Shown: positions 52,582 to 63,215, numbered from the stretch's first letter. The stretch: DNA of 64,000 nucleotides from Paenibacillus sp. FSL W8-0186 (GCF_037969765.1 NZ_CP150207.1:4898501-4962500); one strand, 5' to 3'. Notes: a model not told the origin generated them from the letters alone. Numbers and translations are program-made.

Positions 52582-53310
52582 TCAACGATTGTGATAAGCT
52601 TCCTCGGCCTCATCGTCATCTACCTGCTTGCCGCGGTGGAGCAATTTGTCGAAGCTCTGCTTCAGGCCATAGGCTGCGTAAACGACAAGCGGGATAAAGA
52701 TAAGCTTGGATAATTCCTCTGGAAAAAGAACCGCAACCATGACTGCAAGCAGGATAACGAGCGGCGCTAAAGCAATTCCCTTTTTAGGAAGGCCGATCTT
52801 TTTGAAGTTGGGATACTTTACGGAACTAACCATCAAGTATGATACGAGCAATATGCCGCAAATGAAGTAAGGAGCCGTCATATTCTTGTGAAACAGGGAC
52901 AATGTGGCAATGACACCGCCCGCGGCTGGAATCGGCAGGCCGATGAAATACCCCGGCACTCCCTTCTGGACATTAAATCGAGCCAATCTCAGCGCGCCGC
53001 ACATCGGGAAGATAGCCGTAACAGCCCAAGCAATCCCCGGATGTATCCCGTTAAAAGCAATAGAGTACATTAACAGGGCAGGGGCGACGCCAAACGATAT
53101 AATATCCGACAATGAGTCCAGCTCTTTGCCGAATTCGCTTTGGGCGTCAAGCGCCCGCGCAACCCGCCCGTCCAGCCCGTCGAGCAGCATCGCCACAATG
53201 ACCATGATCGCGGACATGCTGTATTTGCCGTCAAAAGCAAAAATAATGGCTAGCATCCCTAAAAATAAGTTTCCCAGGGTAAATACATTCGGAAGTGATT
53301 TTGTAATCAT
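52582..53310 (-). CDS. pssA: CDP-diacylglycerol-serine O-phosphatidyltransferase
   Basis: Makes phosphatidylserine, precursor of phosphatidylethanolamine. The 242-residue membrane protein has the CDP-alcohol phosphotransferase motif (DGLDGRVAR ... GKELDSLSD, ~44-69) and several hydrophobic segments. GAGG is 7 bases before the ATG. It begins 98 bases after disA; whether they share a transcript is unclear. Confidence 0.93.
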   Translation of the reverse strand: MITKSLPNVFTLGNLFLGMLAIIFAFDGKYSMSAIMVIVAMLLDGLDGRVARALDAQSEFGKELDSLSDIISFGVAPALLMYSIAFNGIHPGIAWAVTAIFPMCGALRLARFNVQKGVPGYFIGLPIPAAGGVIATLSLFHKNMTAPYFICGILLVSYLMVSSVKYPNFKKIGLPKKGIALAPLVILLAVMVAVLFPEELSKLIFIPLVVYAAYGLKQSFDKLLHRGKQVDDDEAEEAYHNR

Positions 53311-53408
53311 CTCTTCACCTCGTATAGATTTCCAATAATCTTATTATCGGATTATGAAGCAAATTACTTTAATTCCCAAAAGAAAACTCGGCCCGCAGGC
53401 ATACAGGC

Positions 53409-54485
53409 TTAAATTTGCCTATCGATAAAAGCCTGTTCCTGCAGCCGCTTAAGACCTTCTTTGATCGTTCTGGCCCGAACCTCGCCAATGCCGTCCACTT
53501 CGTCCAGCTCGTCGATCGTCGCCATCAGCACCCCTGGAAGATGCTTGAAGCGCTCGACAAGGTTATGGATGATGACGTTCGGGAGACGCGGGATTTTGTT
53601 CAGCACGCGATAACCTCGCGGGGACACTAAGTCTTCAGACATTGCCGCCGAAGCCGGATAACCGAGCAGTCTGGTGATATGGCTCATCTCAAGCAGCTCA
53701 TCGTCACTGGATCGCTTCAATCCAAGGATAATTTCCCGAATGGCTTCATCGCTGTCTTCCTTAGCATAGTCTTTGTATAACAGCCACGCTTCTTCCTCCA
53801 TATTGCTAACCAGCTCTTCCATTTGCATACTAATCAACCGGCCTTCGGAGCCCAGTTCGTTAATGAACCGTTTGATCTCCATTTTGATCCGAATCACCAT
53901 TTCAACCCGCTGAATCACATTAATGACCTCGGGCATCGTCACCAGCTCTTCGAACTCGGATGCCGTCAAATTCGTAAGGGCCTGATTGAGAACAGCCCTG
54001 TATTTCTCCAGGGTTTGGATCGCCTGGTTCGCTTTCGTCAGGATAACCCCAATCTCCTTCAGGGAATAACGAAGCCCGCCTTGATATAACGTGATGATAT
54101 TACGGCGCTGGGAGATCGAGACGACCAGCTTGCCCGTCTGCTTCGCTACCCGCTCCGCCGTCCGGTGGCGAATCCCCGTCTCCGACGAGGAGATGGATGA
54201 ATCGGGAATGAGCTGCGTATTTGCATACAATATTCTCTTAAGATCCTCGCTCATGATGATGGCTCCGTCCATTTTGGCCAGCTCGTATAAGTAGTTCGGC
54301 GAGAAGTCACAGTTAATGGAGAAGCCTCCTTCAACTACTTCCATCACTTCCGGGCTGTATCCCACAACGATCAGCCCACCGGTCTTGGCCCGGAGCACGT
54401 TCTCAAGTCCATCGCGAAAAGCGGTGCCGGGCGCGACGAGTCTGAGTAAATCATTCATTTTCTCCGCATGGGTGTTTTCCTTCAT
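53409..54485 (-). CDS. disA: diadenylate cyclase DisA, DNA-integrity scanning protein
   Basis: Makes c-di-AMP and scans DNA for branched lesions. The 358-residue product has the DAC domain with DGA (73-75) and RHR (106-108), a helical spine (~145-290) and a C-terminal helix-hairpin-helix DNA-binding part ([19 protein letters not shown]). It starts 14 bases after radA, and the pair is conserved in spore formers. Confidence 0.97.
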   Translation of the reverse strand: MKENTHAEKMNDLLRLVAPGTAFRDGLENVLRAKTGGLIVVGYSPEVMEVVEGGFSINCDFSPNYLYELAKMDGAIIMSEDLKRILYANTQLIPDSSISSSETGIRHRTAERVAKQTGKLVVSISQRRNIITLYQGGLRYSLKEIGVILTKANQAIQTLEKYRAVLNQALTNLTASEFEELVTMPEVINVIQRVEMVIRIKMEIKRFINELGSEGRLISMQMEELVSNMEEEAWLLYKDYAKEDSDEAIREIILGLKRSSDDELLEMSHITRLLGYPASAAMSEDLVSPRGYRVLNKIPRLPNVIIHNLVERFKHLPGVLMATIDELDEVDGIGEVRARTIKEGLKRLQEQAFIDRQI

Positions 54486-54499
54486 GAACTTAATGCCCC

Positions 54500-55867
54500 C
54501 TAATCTAACGCAACAGCTAGCGCATCTGCAACAGTATTTACGCCAATCAATTGTATTCCTGCGGGACTCTGCCAGCCCTTCATGCTCTTCTCCGGCAGAA
54601 TAACGCGTTTGAATCCTAACTTCGCTGCCTCCTTCACCCTCTGCTCAGCCCTGGAGACGGCCCGGACTTCACCGGTAAGCCCAACTTCCCCGAAGATGAC
54701 ATCGTCCGGCTTGGTCGGAATATCGCGAAAGCTGGAAGCAATGCTAACAGCAATCGCCAGATCAACGGCCGGCTCATCCAGCTTCACTCCGCCAGCAAGG
54801 TTCACGTAAGCATCCTGATTTTGCAGGAACATACCCATCCGCTTCTCCAGTACGGCGATAATCAGTCCCATCCGATGGTGATCTACACCCGTCGCCATCC
54901 TTCGCGGGGAAGGAAAATGTGTCGATGCGATCAGAGCCTGCAGTTCCACGAGCATCGGGCGTGTTCCTTCCATACTCGCCACAACGGTGGAGCCCGCGAC
55001 ACCAAGCGGCCTCTCGGATAGGAACAGCTCCGAAGGGTTAGTTACTTCGGTCAAGCCGGATTCGTTCATTTCAAATATGCCGATTTCGTTCGTAGAACCG
55101 AAGCGGTTCTTCACCGCCCGAAGCAGGCGGTAAGAGTGATGCCGTTCTCCTTCAAAATACAGCACGCAGTCCACCATATGCTCCAGCAGCCTTGGCCCGG
55201 CAATGGCTCCTTCCTTCGTCACATGCCCGACCAGAACCGTGGCAATCCCCTGCCCTTTGGCAATGCGCATGAAGCGCGCAGTACATTCGCGAACCTGGGA
55301 TACGCTTCCCGGCGCGCTTGTCACTTCCGGCAGATATACGGTTTGGATCGAGTCGATGACGAGGAAATTCGGCTTCAGCTCGTCGATCGCCGATTCAATG
55401 GCTTCCATGTCGCTCTCACAGAGGACATACAGCTCTTGCGACAAGGCTCCTAGCCGCTCGGCTCTCAGCTTCGTCTGCCTGATTGACTCCTCCCCGGATA
55501 TATAAAGTACTTTCAATCCGGCCTGAGCCATTTCGTGGGATGTCTGCAGGAGCAGCGTCGATTTTCCGATTCCTGGATCACCGCCGACCAGTACGAGCGA
55601 GCCGGGTACGACTCCGCCGCCAAGCACCCGGTTCAGTTCTCCTATACCAGTGACGATGCGCGGTTCTTTGCCGCTCTCTATGTTTATGATGGGCAGCGGT
55701 TTTTCTTTCGTATGAAATAGACCAGAGGACATCCCCTGCGTCTTTACGACTTTCTCCGTTTCTTCGACCATGGAGTTCCATGAACCGCACCCCGGGCATT
55801 TCCCATACCATTTCGGCGATTCATATCCGCACTCCGTGCAAAAAAACTTTGTTTTTACTTTAACCAT
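54500..55867 (-). CDS. radA: DNA repair protein RadA (Sms)
   Basis: RecA-like ATPase for branch migration in recombination. The 455-residue product has a zinc finger (C10, C13, C24, C27), Walker [13 protein letters not shown], the RadA-specific KNRFGSTNE motif and a Lon-like C-terminal domain. The ATG at 55867 is 6 bases from AAGGAG; the longer open frame upstream is not homologous. Confidence 0.97.
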   Translation of the reverse strand: MVKVKTKFFCTECGYESPKWYGKCPGCGSWNSMVEETEKVVKTQGMSSGLFHTKEKPLPIINIESGKEPRIVTGIGELNRVLGGGVVPGSLVLVGGDPGIGKSTLLLQTSHEMAQAGLKVLYISGEESIRQTKLRAERLGALSQELYVLCESDMEAIESAIDELKPNFLVIDSIQTVYLPEVTSAPGSVSQVRECTARFMRIAKGQGIATVLVGHVTKEGAIAGPRLLEHMVDCVLYFEGERHHSYRLLRAVKNRFGSTNEIGIFEMNESGLTEVTNPSELFLSERPLGVAGSTVVASMEGTRPMLVELQALIASTHFPSPRRMATGVDHHRMGLIIAVLEKRMGMFLQNQDAYVNLAGGVKLDEPAVDLAIAVSIASSFRDIPTKPDDVIFGEVGLTGEVRAVSRAEQRVKEAAKLGFKRVILPEKSMKGWQSPAGIQLIGVNTVADALAVALD

Positions 55868-55937
55868 TTTTCTCTCCTTAAAATATCTGCAAAATTTAAC
55901 AAACCTTGCAGCCCAAACCACTAAGGGTAACACTCAA

Positions 55938-55967
55938 AGTTTACCACTGTTTCTGATTTAACGTAAA
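55938..55967 (-). promoter_or_regulatory. possible promoter of radA-disA
   Basis: Minus strand TTTACG (55962-55967), 18-bp spacer, TAAACT (55938-55943) with TG one base before the -10. The clpC terminator just upstream makes a separate promoter likely. Confidence 0.45.
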
Positions 55968-56001
55968 GGTTTTTCGGGCGCTTTATACAAATATGGGAAA
56001 T

Positions 56002-56046
56002 ACGAAGAAAAGACAGCCCCGGAAACCGAAATTCCCAGGCTGTCTT
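56002..56046 (-). terminator. terminator of the ctsR-clpC operon
   Basis: Stem AAGACAGCC / GGGGCTGTCTT with inner pairing, followed on the minus strand by TTCTTCG; about 50 bases after the clpC stop. Confidence 0.75.
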
Positions 56047-56092
56047 GCATTCGCTTTGCAATACGATTCAGATCGTTTTGCTCACTATTCAT

Positions 56093-58540
56093 TTACTTGG
56101 CGCTTTTGGTAAAAGCCCCCGTCTTATTCACGGTCAAGCTGCCATCCTCCACATCAATCGTCAGCGAATCGCCTTTCTTGACGTTTCCGGTCAGCAATTC
56201 TTCAGACAATCGATCCTCGATATGCTTCTGGATAGCTCTGCGAAGCGGACGCGCTCCATAAGCTGGATCAAAGCCTTCTTTAGCCAAGAACTCCTTGGCT
56301 TCATCGGTCAGAACGAAGTCCACCTCGTATTCATGCAGCCGTTTGCGAAGCTCTTCTGCCATCAGCGTAACGATTTCGCCGATATGCTTCTGCTCCAGCG
56401 AGTGGAATACGATAATTTCATCGATCCGGTTGAGGAATTCTGGACGGAAGCTCTTCTTAAGTTCTTCCATCACTTTGCCTTTCATATTGTCATAATCCGC
56501 CCCGGAGTCGTCTACGGCAGTAAAGCCAAGCCGCGTATTGCGTCTGATCGCTTCGGCCCCGACGTTCGAGGTAAGAATGATCAGTGTATTGCGGAAGTCT
56601 ACCACACGTCCTTTGGAGTCCGTCAAACGGCCATCCTCCAGCACTTGCAGCAAAATATTGAATACCTCAGGGTGCGCCTTCTCGATTTCATCCAAGAGTA
56701 CGACCGAATATGGCTTGCGGCGTACTTTCTCCGTCAGCTGGCCGCCTTCTTCATAACCAACATATCCTGGAGGAGCGCCAACGAGACGAGCCGTGGAGTG
56801 CTTCTCCATATATTCGGACATGTCGATGCGGATAACCGCATTTTCGTCGCCGAACATGGCTTCGGCCAGGGCCCGCGCCAGCTCAGTCTTACCTACCCCA
56901 GTTGGGCCTAGGAAGATAAAGGAGCCCATCGGACGCTTCGGATCCTTCAGACCGGCACGCGCCCGGCGAATCGCCCGGCTGACCGCTTTAACGGCTTCGT
57001 CCTGCCCGATAACACGCTCATGCAGGATTTGCTCCATATTGAGCAGTCTTTCCGTTTCCTCTTCCTTCAGCTTATTGACTGGAATACCAGTCCAGCTTGC
57101 TACAACCTGTGCAATGTCCTCAGGCGTAACTTCGGAGTCGGTACGGCCCTGTTTCTCTTTCCATTGATTCTTCGTGACGTCGAGCTCCTCGCGGATTTTC
57201 TGCTCCGTATCGCGCAGTGCTGCCGCTTTCTCAAACTCCTGGCTCTGTACAGCCGCGTCTTTCTCTTTGCGGATGTCTTCCAGACGGCTCTCCAACTGCT
57301 TCAGATTAGGCGGTACCGTATAAGAGTTCAGTCTTACCTTTGAGCCCGCCTCATCGATCAAGTCGATGGCTTTATCCGGCAGAAAGCGATCCTGGATATA
57401 GCGGTCGGACAGCTTAACCGCCTGTTCAATCGCTTCATCGGTAATCTTAACGCGGTGATGGGCCTCATAGCGGTCGCGAAGTCCATGCAGAATTTGAATG
57501 GCTTCGTCAACGGAAGGCTGATCAACCGTTATCGGTTGGAAACGGCGCTCAAGCGCAGCATCCTTCTCGATATACTTGCGGTATTCATCCAGCGTCGTTG
57601 CCCCGATGCATTGCAGCTCGCCGCGGGCCAGCGCCGGCTTCAGGATGTTCGAGGCATCGATGGCACCTTCCGCACCGCCTGCCCCAATCAGGGTATGCAA
57701 TTCATCAATGAACAGGATGATATTCCCGGCTTGACGGATTTCATCCATGATTTTCTTCAAGCGATCCTCGAATTCGCCGCGATATTTCGTACCGGCTACG
57801 ACAGAACCCATATCGAGGGTCATGACTCTTTTGTCGCGCAGTGTCTCCGGAATTTCATTATTGATAATCTTCTGAGCCAATCCTTCAGCAATAGCTGTCT
57901 TCCCTACGCCAGGCTCACCGATCAGCACCGGGTTGTTCTTCGTCCGGCGGCTGAGCACCTGAATGACCCGCTCGATTTCCTTGCTTCGGCCGATAACCGG
58001 GTCAAGATTGCTCTCTTTGGCGGATTCCGTCAAATCGCGAGCTAGACTATCCAACGTCGGCGTATTCACGTTAGCTGGCGTGCCATGATGACTGGACACA
58101 GCCTCGCTGCTGCCCAGCAGCTGCAGCACTTGCTGACGCGCTTTGTTCAGACTGATACCCAGGTTGTTCAATACCCGGGCAGCAACGCCCTCGCCTTCAC
58201 GAATCAAGCCAAGCAGAATATGCTCTGTTCCCACATAGGTATGGCCGAGCTTGCGAGCTTCATCCATGGATAGTTCGATAACCTTCTTGGCTCTCGGCGT
58301 ATAAGCGATATTCGCCGGTTGCTCCTGGCCGCGGCCGATCAGCGTCTCTACTTCGTCCTGGATTTTCTCAAGACCCAGTCCAAGCCCGATTAATGCCTTA
58401 GCGGCAATTCCTTCCCCTTCACGAATCAAACCAAGCAAAATATGCTCTGTTCCAATATTGTTATGCCCTAACCGTACGGCTTCTTCTTGGGCAAGTGCCA
58501 AAACCTTCTGGGCACGCTCCGTAAATCTTCCAAACATCAT
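56093..58540 (-). CDS. clpC: AAA+ unfoldase ClpC
   Basis: Unfolds substrates for ClpP, including arginine-phosphorylated proteins marked by McsB. The 815-residue product has an N-terminal repeat domain (two Clp_N repeats, ~1-145), AAA module 1 ([15 protein letters not shown]), a UVR-like coiled segment (~420-460) and AAA module 2 ([20 protein letters not shown]). The N-terminus [14 protein letters not shown] matches Bacillus ClpC. Last gene of the CtsR operon. Confidence 0.98.
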   Translation of the reverse strand: MMFGRFTERAQKVLALAQEEAVRLGHNNIGTEHILLGLIREGEGIAAKALIGLGLGLEKIQDEVETLIGRGQEQPANIAYTPRAKKVIELSMDEARKLGHTYVGTEHILLGLIREGEGVAARVLNNLGISLNKARQQVLQLLGSSEAVSSHHGTPANVNTPTLDSLARDLTESAKESNLDPVIGRSKEIERVIQVLSRRTKNNPVLIGEPGVGKTAIAEGLAQKIINNEIPETLRDKRVMTLDMGSVVAGTKYRGEFEDRLKKIMDEIRQAGNIILFIDELHTLIGAGGAEGAIDASNILKPALARGELQCIGATTLDEYRKYIEKDAALERRFQPITVDQPSVDEAIQILHGLRDRYEAHHRVKITDEAIEQAVKLSDRYIQDRFLPDKAIDLIDEAGSKVRLNSYTVPPNLKQLESRLEDIRKEKDAAVQSQEFEKAAALRDTEQKIREELDVTKNQWKEKQGRTDSEVTPEDIAQVVASWTGIPVNKLKEEETERLLNMEQILHERVIGQDEAVKAVSRAIRRARAGLKDPKRPMGSFIFLGPTGVGKTELARALAEAMFGDENAVIRIDMSEYMEKHSTARLVGAPPGYVGYEEGGQLTEKVRRKPYSVVLLDEIEKAHPEVFNILLQVLEDGRLTDSKGRVVDFRNTLIILTSNVGAEAIRRNTRLGFTAVDDSGADYDNMKGKVMEELKKSFRPEFLNRIDEIIVFHSLEQKHIGEIVTLMAEELRKRLHEYEVDFVLTDEAKEFLAKEGFDPAYGARPLRRAIQKHIEDRLSEELLTGNVKKGDSLTIDVEDGSLTVNKTGAFTKSAK

Positions 58541-58568
58541 ACTCCTACACCTCCATGAATGTTGTTTC

Positions 58569-59627
58569 TTATTTACCCAATTTCTCTCGGATCAGCTTAG
58601 CGCGGTACATATCGCGTTCGCCCGGAGACATGCTGACCTGAAATTTTTTCTGCAAAAAACCAGGCTGGGTCATGACATTCAATTCATTCAGTACCTGTAC
58701 GGGCAGCGTATCGATCAATCCCAGATCTACGCCGAGTCTGACGTCGGACAGCCGCTGCGCCGCCTCCTTAGAGTCTATAATCGCTGCATATAACAAAATG
58801 CCATAGGAGCGCATGACGCGATCGGTCATTCGCAGGCGGGATTCGGAGAGCAGTCTTTCCCTCGCCGATTTCTCATGCTCGATGATCTGCATCACGACGC
58901 TGTACAAATTTTCAATAATTTCAGATTCGCTTTGTCCCAGTGTAATCTGATTTGAGATTTGAAACAAGTTCCCTGTCGCTTCGCTGCCTTCGCCATAAAT
59001 GCCGCGGACTGTCAATCCGACCTGGGACACAGCCGACAGGATTCGATTTATTTGCTGAGTTAGAACCAGCGCCGGCAAATGCATCATGACGGAGGCCCGA
59101 AGTCCTGTCCCTACATTCGTAGGGCAGCTGGTAAGGAAACCGCGGTTATCGTCAAAGGCATAATCCACCTGTGCCTCGAAAATATCATCCACCGCGGTCG
59201 CCTTCTCCCAAGCCTCCTCAATCTGCAGGCCGGGATAAAGGCATTGAATACGCAAATGATCCTCTTCATTCACCATGATGCTGAGGCTTTCGTCATCGCT
59301 GATAAAGACGGCGCCGTGTCTGGACTCATTAGCCAAATTCGGGCTGATGAGATGCTTCTCAACGAGCACTTTTTTGTCCAGCTCATCCAAATCGGCTAGG
59401 AGAACCGAAGACAACGGCCCGAACTGCTGCATCCTTTGATCTTGCAGTACGCTCTCCAGCTGATTCAGCACGTCCTCGGATTGCTGGTTGGTCGCCAGCA
59501 TAGGGAATGGCCTGTTCAGCAAATTTCGCGCAATTCGGACACGGCTGCTGATGACGATTTCGGACTCCTTGCCTCCGCTTCTCATCCATTCGCTAAGCGG
59601 TTGTTCTGTAAACCGAAGATTTGCCAT
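58569..59627 (-). CDS. mcsB: protein-arginine kinase McsB
   Basis: Phosphorylates arginine residues, including on CtsR, and marks proteins for ClpCP. The 352-residue phosphagen-kinase-like product has [31 protein letters not shown] (split at ~166-186, with the catalytic cysteine) and [19 protein letters not shown]. It follows mcsA, its activator. Confidence 0.97.
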   Translation of the reverse strand: MANLRFTEQPLSEWMRSGGKESEIVISSRVRIARNLLNRPFPMLATNQQSEDVLNQLESVLQDQRMQQFGPLSSVLLADLDELDKKVLVEKHLISPNLANESRHGAVFISDDESLSIMVNEEDHLRIQCLYPGLQIEEAWEKATAVDDIFEAQVDYAFDDNRGFLTSCPTNVGTGLRASVMMHLPALVLTQQINRILSAVSQVGLTVRGIYGEGSEATGNLFQISNQITLGQSESEIIENLYSVVMQIIEHEKSARERLLSESRLRMTDRVMRSYGILLYAAIIDSKEAAQRLSDVRLGVDLGLIDTLPVQVLNELNVMTQPGFLQKKFQVSMSPGERDMYRAKLIREKLGK

Positions 59628-59639
59628 CGCCCACTCCTC

Positions 59640-60158
59640 CTACTCCTCGGAAATGTTCTTCTCAAGCTCGCGTATTTGATCCCGCAGGGCGGCGGCCTCC
59701 TCGAATTCTTCCTGATGAATCCGATACTGCAGCTCTCTGCGAAGGTCATCGAGCTTGCGCTTGATTTGAATATGCCCGCCAACCCTTTTGGGCACTTTGC
59801 CTACATGAACCGTATTGCCGTGTACTCTCTTGAAGAGCGGGTCAAGACGGTCATTGAAATATTTATAACAGGAGCTGCATCCAAAACGCCCAAGCTTGCT
59901 GAATTGGGAATAAGTCAGCCCGCACTCTTCGCAGCGCAGGTTCTCGGGTGCCTTGGTCCCGTGGGCGTGACTGCCAGGGGTGAAATCCAGCAGTCCGGAC
60001 AGCAGGCTATGGATCGAAAATCCGCCTGAAGTCCCTGGAATAAGCTCGCCTTTTTCTCTGGCACAGGTTTCACAAATGTGAAACTCCGTTTTCTCGCCGT
60101 TCACAATTTTGGTAAAATGCAATGTTGCAGGTCGTTTGCCGCATTCCTGACAATGCAT
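59640..60158 (-). CDS. mcsA: McsB activator / CtsR modulator McsA
   Basis: Zinc protein that activates McsB. The 172-residue product has four CxxC zinc pairs (C3/C6, C29/C32, C76/C79, C94/C97) and a C-terminal UVR domain (~135-170, RRELQYRIHQEEFEEAAALRDQI). Confidence 0.96.
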   Translation of the reverse strand: MHCQECGKRPATLHFTKIVNGEKTEFHICETCAREKGELIPGTSGGFSIHSLLSGLLDFTPGSHAHGTKAPENLRCEECGLTYSQFSKLGRFGCSSCYKYFNDRLDPLFKRVHGNTVHVGKVPKRVGGHIQIKRKLDDLRRELQYRIHQEEFEEAAALRDQIRELEKNISEE

Positions 60159-60188
60159 GGAACGTCCCCTCCCTTACGGATAGACTCG

Positions 60189-60647
60189 TTAACCTAAAAG
60201 TGAAATCAACATGGCCTTCATGATTCTTGCCCGAAGCCGATCGCGTTCAGGCAGTTTTAGCATCAAGACTTCCCTGGAGATAGCCGCTCGCATGAGTGCC
60301 GCCTCTCGGCTGTTCAAGAAACGAGCCTCCTCCAGTTGATATATTAGCCCTTCCGCAGCCGTTTGACCCATTTCATCGCCAATCGTATGATGCAAATGGG
60401 TATGCAGGCTGGTCGGACCAGGCAGCTCGATACGCCGAATCCTGATGTAACCGCCGCCGCCCCGTTTGCTTTCAACCAAGTACCCTTTCTCAAGGGTAAA
60501 CCTGGTACTGATTACATAGTTGATTTGCGATGGAACGCAGGAAAACCGGTCAGCCAGATCATTGCGTTGAATTTCAACGGTTCCTTCAGGACTTTGATGC
60601 AAAATACCCTTGAGATATTGTTCGATAATATCGGAGATATTACGCAA
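60189..60647 (-). CDS. ctsR: class III stress gene repressor CtsR, TTG start
   Basis: Represses clp genes until heat or misfolding stress. The 152-residue product has the winged-helix N-terminal part with RFSCVPSQINYVISTRF and the glycine-rich wing KRGGGGYIRI. The TTG at 60647 is 9 bases from GGGAGG; no better in-frame start exists. It controls its own operon through the operator just upstream. Confidence 0.96.
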   Translation of the reverse strand: MRNISDIIEQYLKGILHQSPEGTVEIQRNDLADRFSCVPSQINYVISTRFTLEKGYLVESKRGGGGYIRIRRIELPGPTSLHTHLHHTIGDEMGQTAAEGLIYQLEEARFLNSREAALMRAAISREVLMLKLPERDRLRARIMKAMLISLLG

Positions 60648-60742
60648 TCCATCATCCCTCCCATGCTCAAACGTTAAGCCGACACGACATGCCGCCTTTG
60701 TCCGGCAAAGTTCTCCGTATAATTCGTTATGGCTACCGTTTG

Positions 60743-60764
60743 TTGACTTTGACTTTCTTTGACT
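60743..60764 (-). promoter_or_regulatory. CtsR operator
   Basis: Minus-strand AGTCAAA-GAA-AGTCAAA, a direct heptad repeat with 3-base spacing that matches the CtsR box consensus, followed by a partial third copy (GTCAAC). It lies just downstream of the -10, so CtsR binding would block transcription of ctsR-mcsA-mcsB-clpC. Confidence 0.92.
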
Positions 60765-60772
60765 TTAACTTT

Positions 60773-60800
60773 ATTATATCACAATTTCATACTTTGCCAA
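60773..60800 (-). promoter_or_regulatory. promoter of ctsR-mcsA-mcsB-clpC
   Basis: Minus strand TTGGCA (60795-60800), 16-bp spacer, TATAAT (60773-60778) with TGA just before the -10. The CtsR operator overlaps the expected transcription start. Confidence 0.8.
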
Positions 60801-60913
60801 GAGGTGTCTTATACTTCTCAGTGTAACCTGAGGAGGGGAAGTTATTCAAGAAAGCACTCTAAAAAGGCGTGACTAGAGCTGGGTGCTTAAGATCGGGTGC
60901 TTTCAGCCAGGCC

Positions 60914-61130
60914 TGATGAGTCAGAGATTTGTGTCAGGCTTTTGAAGCCGTGCTTTGAGTCAGTACTTTGAATTAATCCGCCTTCGAGTCGAAGTTGTTA
61001 GGTCATGCCTTTGAGTCGAGTATTTGAGTCAATGCATTGAGCCAATCCGTGCTTCGTGACAAATATTTGAGCAAGACCCTTAAGTAAAGTCTTTGAGCCA
61101 GCCTTTGTGCCGGCTTTTGGTCTTTAAACC
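60914..61130. repeat. degenerate ~13-bp tandem array
   Basis: About fifteen diverged units of 12-17 bp with the core TTTGAGTCA (or TTGAGCC); exact TTGAG occurs six times. No spacers, and no long open frame. It ends just before element copy C. The stretch 60801-60913 shows nothing I recognise. Confidence 0.55.
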
Positions 61131-61166
61131 AGCCTAAGGCTGCTGTCTTTTAGTTATGTTGCACTC

Positions 61167-61349
61167 TTACGGACCCTAGTTCCTCTAAATCGCATAAATG
61201 CCGCTTTTTTCGAACCTAACGGACACAGGGGGACTTATTTGCCCAAATTTGATGTGTTTTTAAACGAACTTCACTAAATAGCGCCTTCTGTGTCCGTTGT
61301 GGTGCTGAATTCGTACAAAAACCATAAATAGGGGCTCTCCTTTCCGTTA
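61167..61349. repeat. copy C of the ~183-bp four-unit palindromic intergenic element
   Basis: Direct units begin at 61167 and 61217 (TTACGGACCC and TAACGGACACAG). Inverted units end near 61299 and 61349 (AAATAGCGCCTTCTG ... GTCCGTT and AAATAGGGGC ... TCCGTTA). Spacing is 50 bp. The 260 bases from here to the LysM gene hold no other recognised feature. Confidence 0.75.
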
Positions 61350-61609
61350 GGTGCCAAATTCCAGTCAAAATACGGAGCTGTACAAAAACACACCGATTCA
61401 AAAACAACGATACTTCTTAGTATTTACGAAGCTTCCAGCGTGCGGTTTACGCAGCTCCCAGCGGGTTGTGCCTTTTGCCTTAGTAATATCATGCCTCTCA
61501 GGACCCTGCGGCCCCTAGTATTATCTCGAAACTCAAGAAAAAACATGTTCTCTGGATAAGTAAACTGCAGATCAGGATATTCTATAGAAAAGTAAATGGA
61601 GGAGTTCAT

Positions 61610-62434
61610 TTGAAAAAGCTAATTATCGCCACCGTTGTATTTGTAAATGCAATCCTCCCGCAAACATGCTTTGCGGTTCCATACGATCAATATACAGCCA
61701 AGGGCAAAGAGACATTCTGGTCCATTGCCAAGGATTTTGATGTAGACGTGTCCGAGCTGCAAAAGATCAATTCCTTAGTGGATCCAGAAAATATTTGGAG
61801 AGGTTTGCTGATCAGCCTGCCTCACGGTCATAAGCCGGCCCCTGGATTAATCCCGGCGAACGAAGTATCCAGAACCACTTATAAAATACAAGCTGGCGAT
61901 ACGTTCTGGAGCATTGCCCAAAGTAATGGGATCCCCCTTTCCTATTTGCTTGAAGCCAATCCAAAGGTAAAAGATCCTCAGCACATTTTCCCCGGTCTAG
62001 TAATCAATGTCCCTACCGCACCACCATCCATACCACCCAACGCCAATTGGGAGGAGAAAGCGGATTACATCATTGCCGTGGCAAAGGATCAGTTTGATGT
62101 TCCTTATGTTTGGGGCGGGGAAAAACCTTGGGTTGCCTTGGATTGTTCGTCATTCACTCAATACGTGTATGGCAGAGCGGGCATCAAATTGCCACGAACC
62201 TCCAATTGGCAATATCAATATGGAACCTATGTGCCAAAAGATCAATTAAGAAAAGGGGATCTTGTATTTTTTAAAGAGCATGGTTCAGAAACAATCACTC
62301 ACGTTGCAATCTATTTAGGAAACGATTTGATGATTAACGCTGATACGGATCCGCGGGACGGAGTACAACTGGAATACATCTTTGGAGATGACTATTATGG
62401 CGCCGCATATGCAGGGGCAAAACGTTATTTCTAA
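61610..62434 (+). CDS. secreted LysM-LysM-NlpC/P60 cell-wall hydrolase, TTG start
   Basis: Predicted peptidoglycan endopeptidase. The 274-residue product has a signal peptide (to about residue 22), two LysM wall-binding repeats (~27-70 and ~90-135, each with TFWSIA), and an NlpC/P60 domain with C179 in LDCSSFTQYVYG and H231 in THVAIYLG. The TTG at 61610 is 7 bases from GGAGG. It is a single plus-strand gene between the rRNA operon and ctsR, flanked by two copies of the palindromic element. Close relatives act in growth, germination or lysis; which applies here is not shown. Confidence 0.92.
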   Translation: MKKLIIATVVFVNAILPQTCFAVPYDQYTAKGKETFWSIAKDFDVDVSELQKINSLVDPENIWRGLLISLPHGHKPAPGLIPANEVSRTTYKIQAGDTFWSIAQSNGIPLSYLLEANPKVKDPQHIFPGLVINVPTAPPSIPPNANWEEKADYIIAVAKDQFDVPYVWGGEKPWVALDCSSFTQYVYGRAGIKLPRTSNWQYQYGTYVPKDQLRKGDLVFFKEHGSETITHVAIYLGNDLMINADTDPRDGVQLEYIFGDDYYGAAYAGAKRYF

Positions 62435-62829
62435 CCATGTGCACAGTATTTATCATTAATATATGCAGGATCACTCAGCAAGCTTAGATTAACCAGACAA
62501 TAGTAAATGGCTAGCTAACGAATCCTTTGCCCAATTGGGACGCTACAGAGGTGGGTTGGAAGTAGGATCTAGATATATTTCCTACATTTAGTTGTACGTT
62601 TTTTGCGAATGGCGGGGAACTAACTGGAGAACCTACACTTAATTTCAGGCTATTACAAGGATTTAAGCAAATTAACGTATTATTACTGCATGAATTACAT
62701 TTAGACCAAGTAACTTTTAAAAGTGTGGCAAAATTAATGCATAAAATACACTTACTTCTATTTTCACTGCAGCGATCATTTGAACAGAGTACTGGTTGTC
62801 TTTTTGCTGTCTCTATTTTTGCTTATCTC

Positions 62830-63012
62830 TTACGGACCTTAGTTCCGCTATTTCGCAAAAATGCTGCTTTTTCTGGGCCTAACGGACACAAGGGATTCTA
62901 TTGATGTAAAACTCATGGCTTTGAGGGGCATTTCCACTGAATAGCGCCTTCTGTGTCCGTTCGCTTAGCGATTTCGCATAAGAACAGCAAATAGCGGATC
63001 TCTTGTCCGTAA
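62830..63012. repeat. copy D of the ~183-bp four-unit palindromic intergenic element
   Basis: The best preserved copy. Direct units begin at 62830 and 62880; inverted units end near 62962 and 63012. The outer pair shares TTACGGAC and CCGCTATTT exactly around a 7-base mismatch. Spacing is 50 bp on each side. The preceding 62435-62829 is AT-rich, and I found no gene with a start codon or other feature there. Confidence 0.78.
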
Positions 63013-63051
63013 GAACGTGTTTGATGCAATGCAAACATCACTTAGAAAAAA

Positions 63052-63090
63052 CAAAAAAAAGCACCGCTGATACAAAGATCAGCAGTGCTT
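63052..63090 (-). terminator. terminator of the rRNA operon
   Basis: 14-bp stem AAGCACTGCTGATC / TATCAGCGGTGCTT (63077-63090 and 63059-63072), followed on the minus strand by TTTTTTTTG. It begins 8 bases after 5S rRNA. Confidence 0.92.
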
Positions 63091-63098
63091 CTTCCGTT

Positions 63099-63215
63099 GC
63101 TTGGCGACGTCCTACTCTCCCAGGACCCTGCGGTCCAAGTACCATCGGCGCTGGAGGGCTTAACGGTCGTGTTCGAGATGGGTACGTGTGGAACCCCTCC
63201 GCCATTGCCACCAAA
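63099..63215 (-). rRNA. rrf: 5S ribosomal RNA
   Basis: About 117 bases with the conserved 5S pieces: TTTGGTGGC at the 5' end, CACACGTACCCATCTCGAAC, GTTAAGCCCTCCAGCGCC and GGGAGAGTAGGACGTCGCCA at the 3' end. Same orientation as 23S. Exact ends are by similarity. Confidence 0.95.

Noticed and set aside
61216..61609. Two short minus-strand open frames next to the LysM gene
   Set aside because: The first lies in element copy C and the second ends at the start codon of the LysM gene; neither has supporting signals.
62650..62903. A stop-free frame reading through AT-rich DNA into element copy D
   Set aside because: It has no start codon with a ribosome binding site, no recognised motif, and runs into the repeat; I could not support even a gene remnant.
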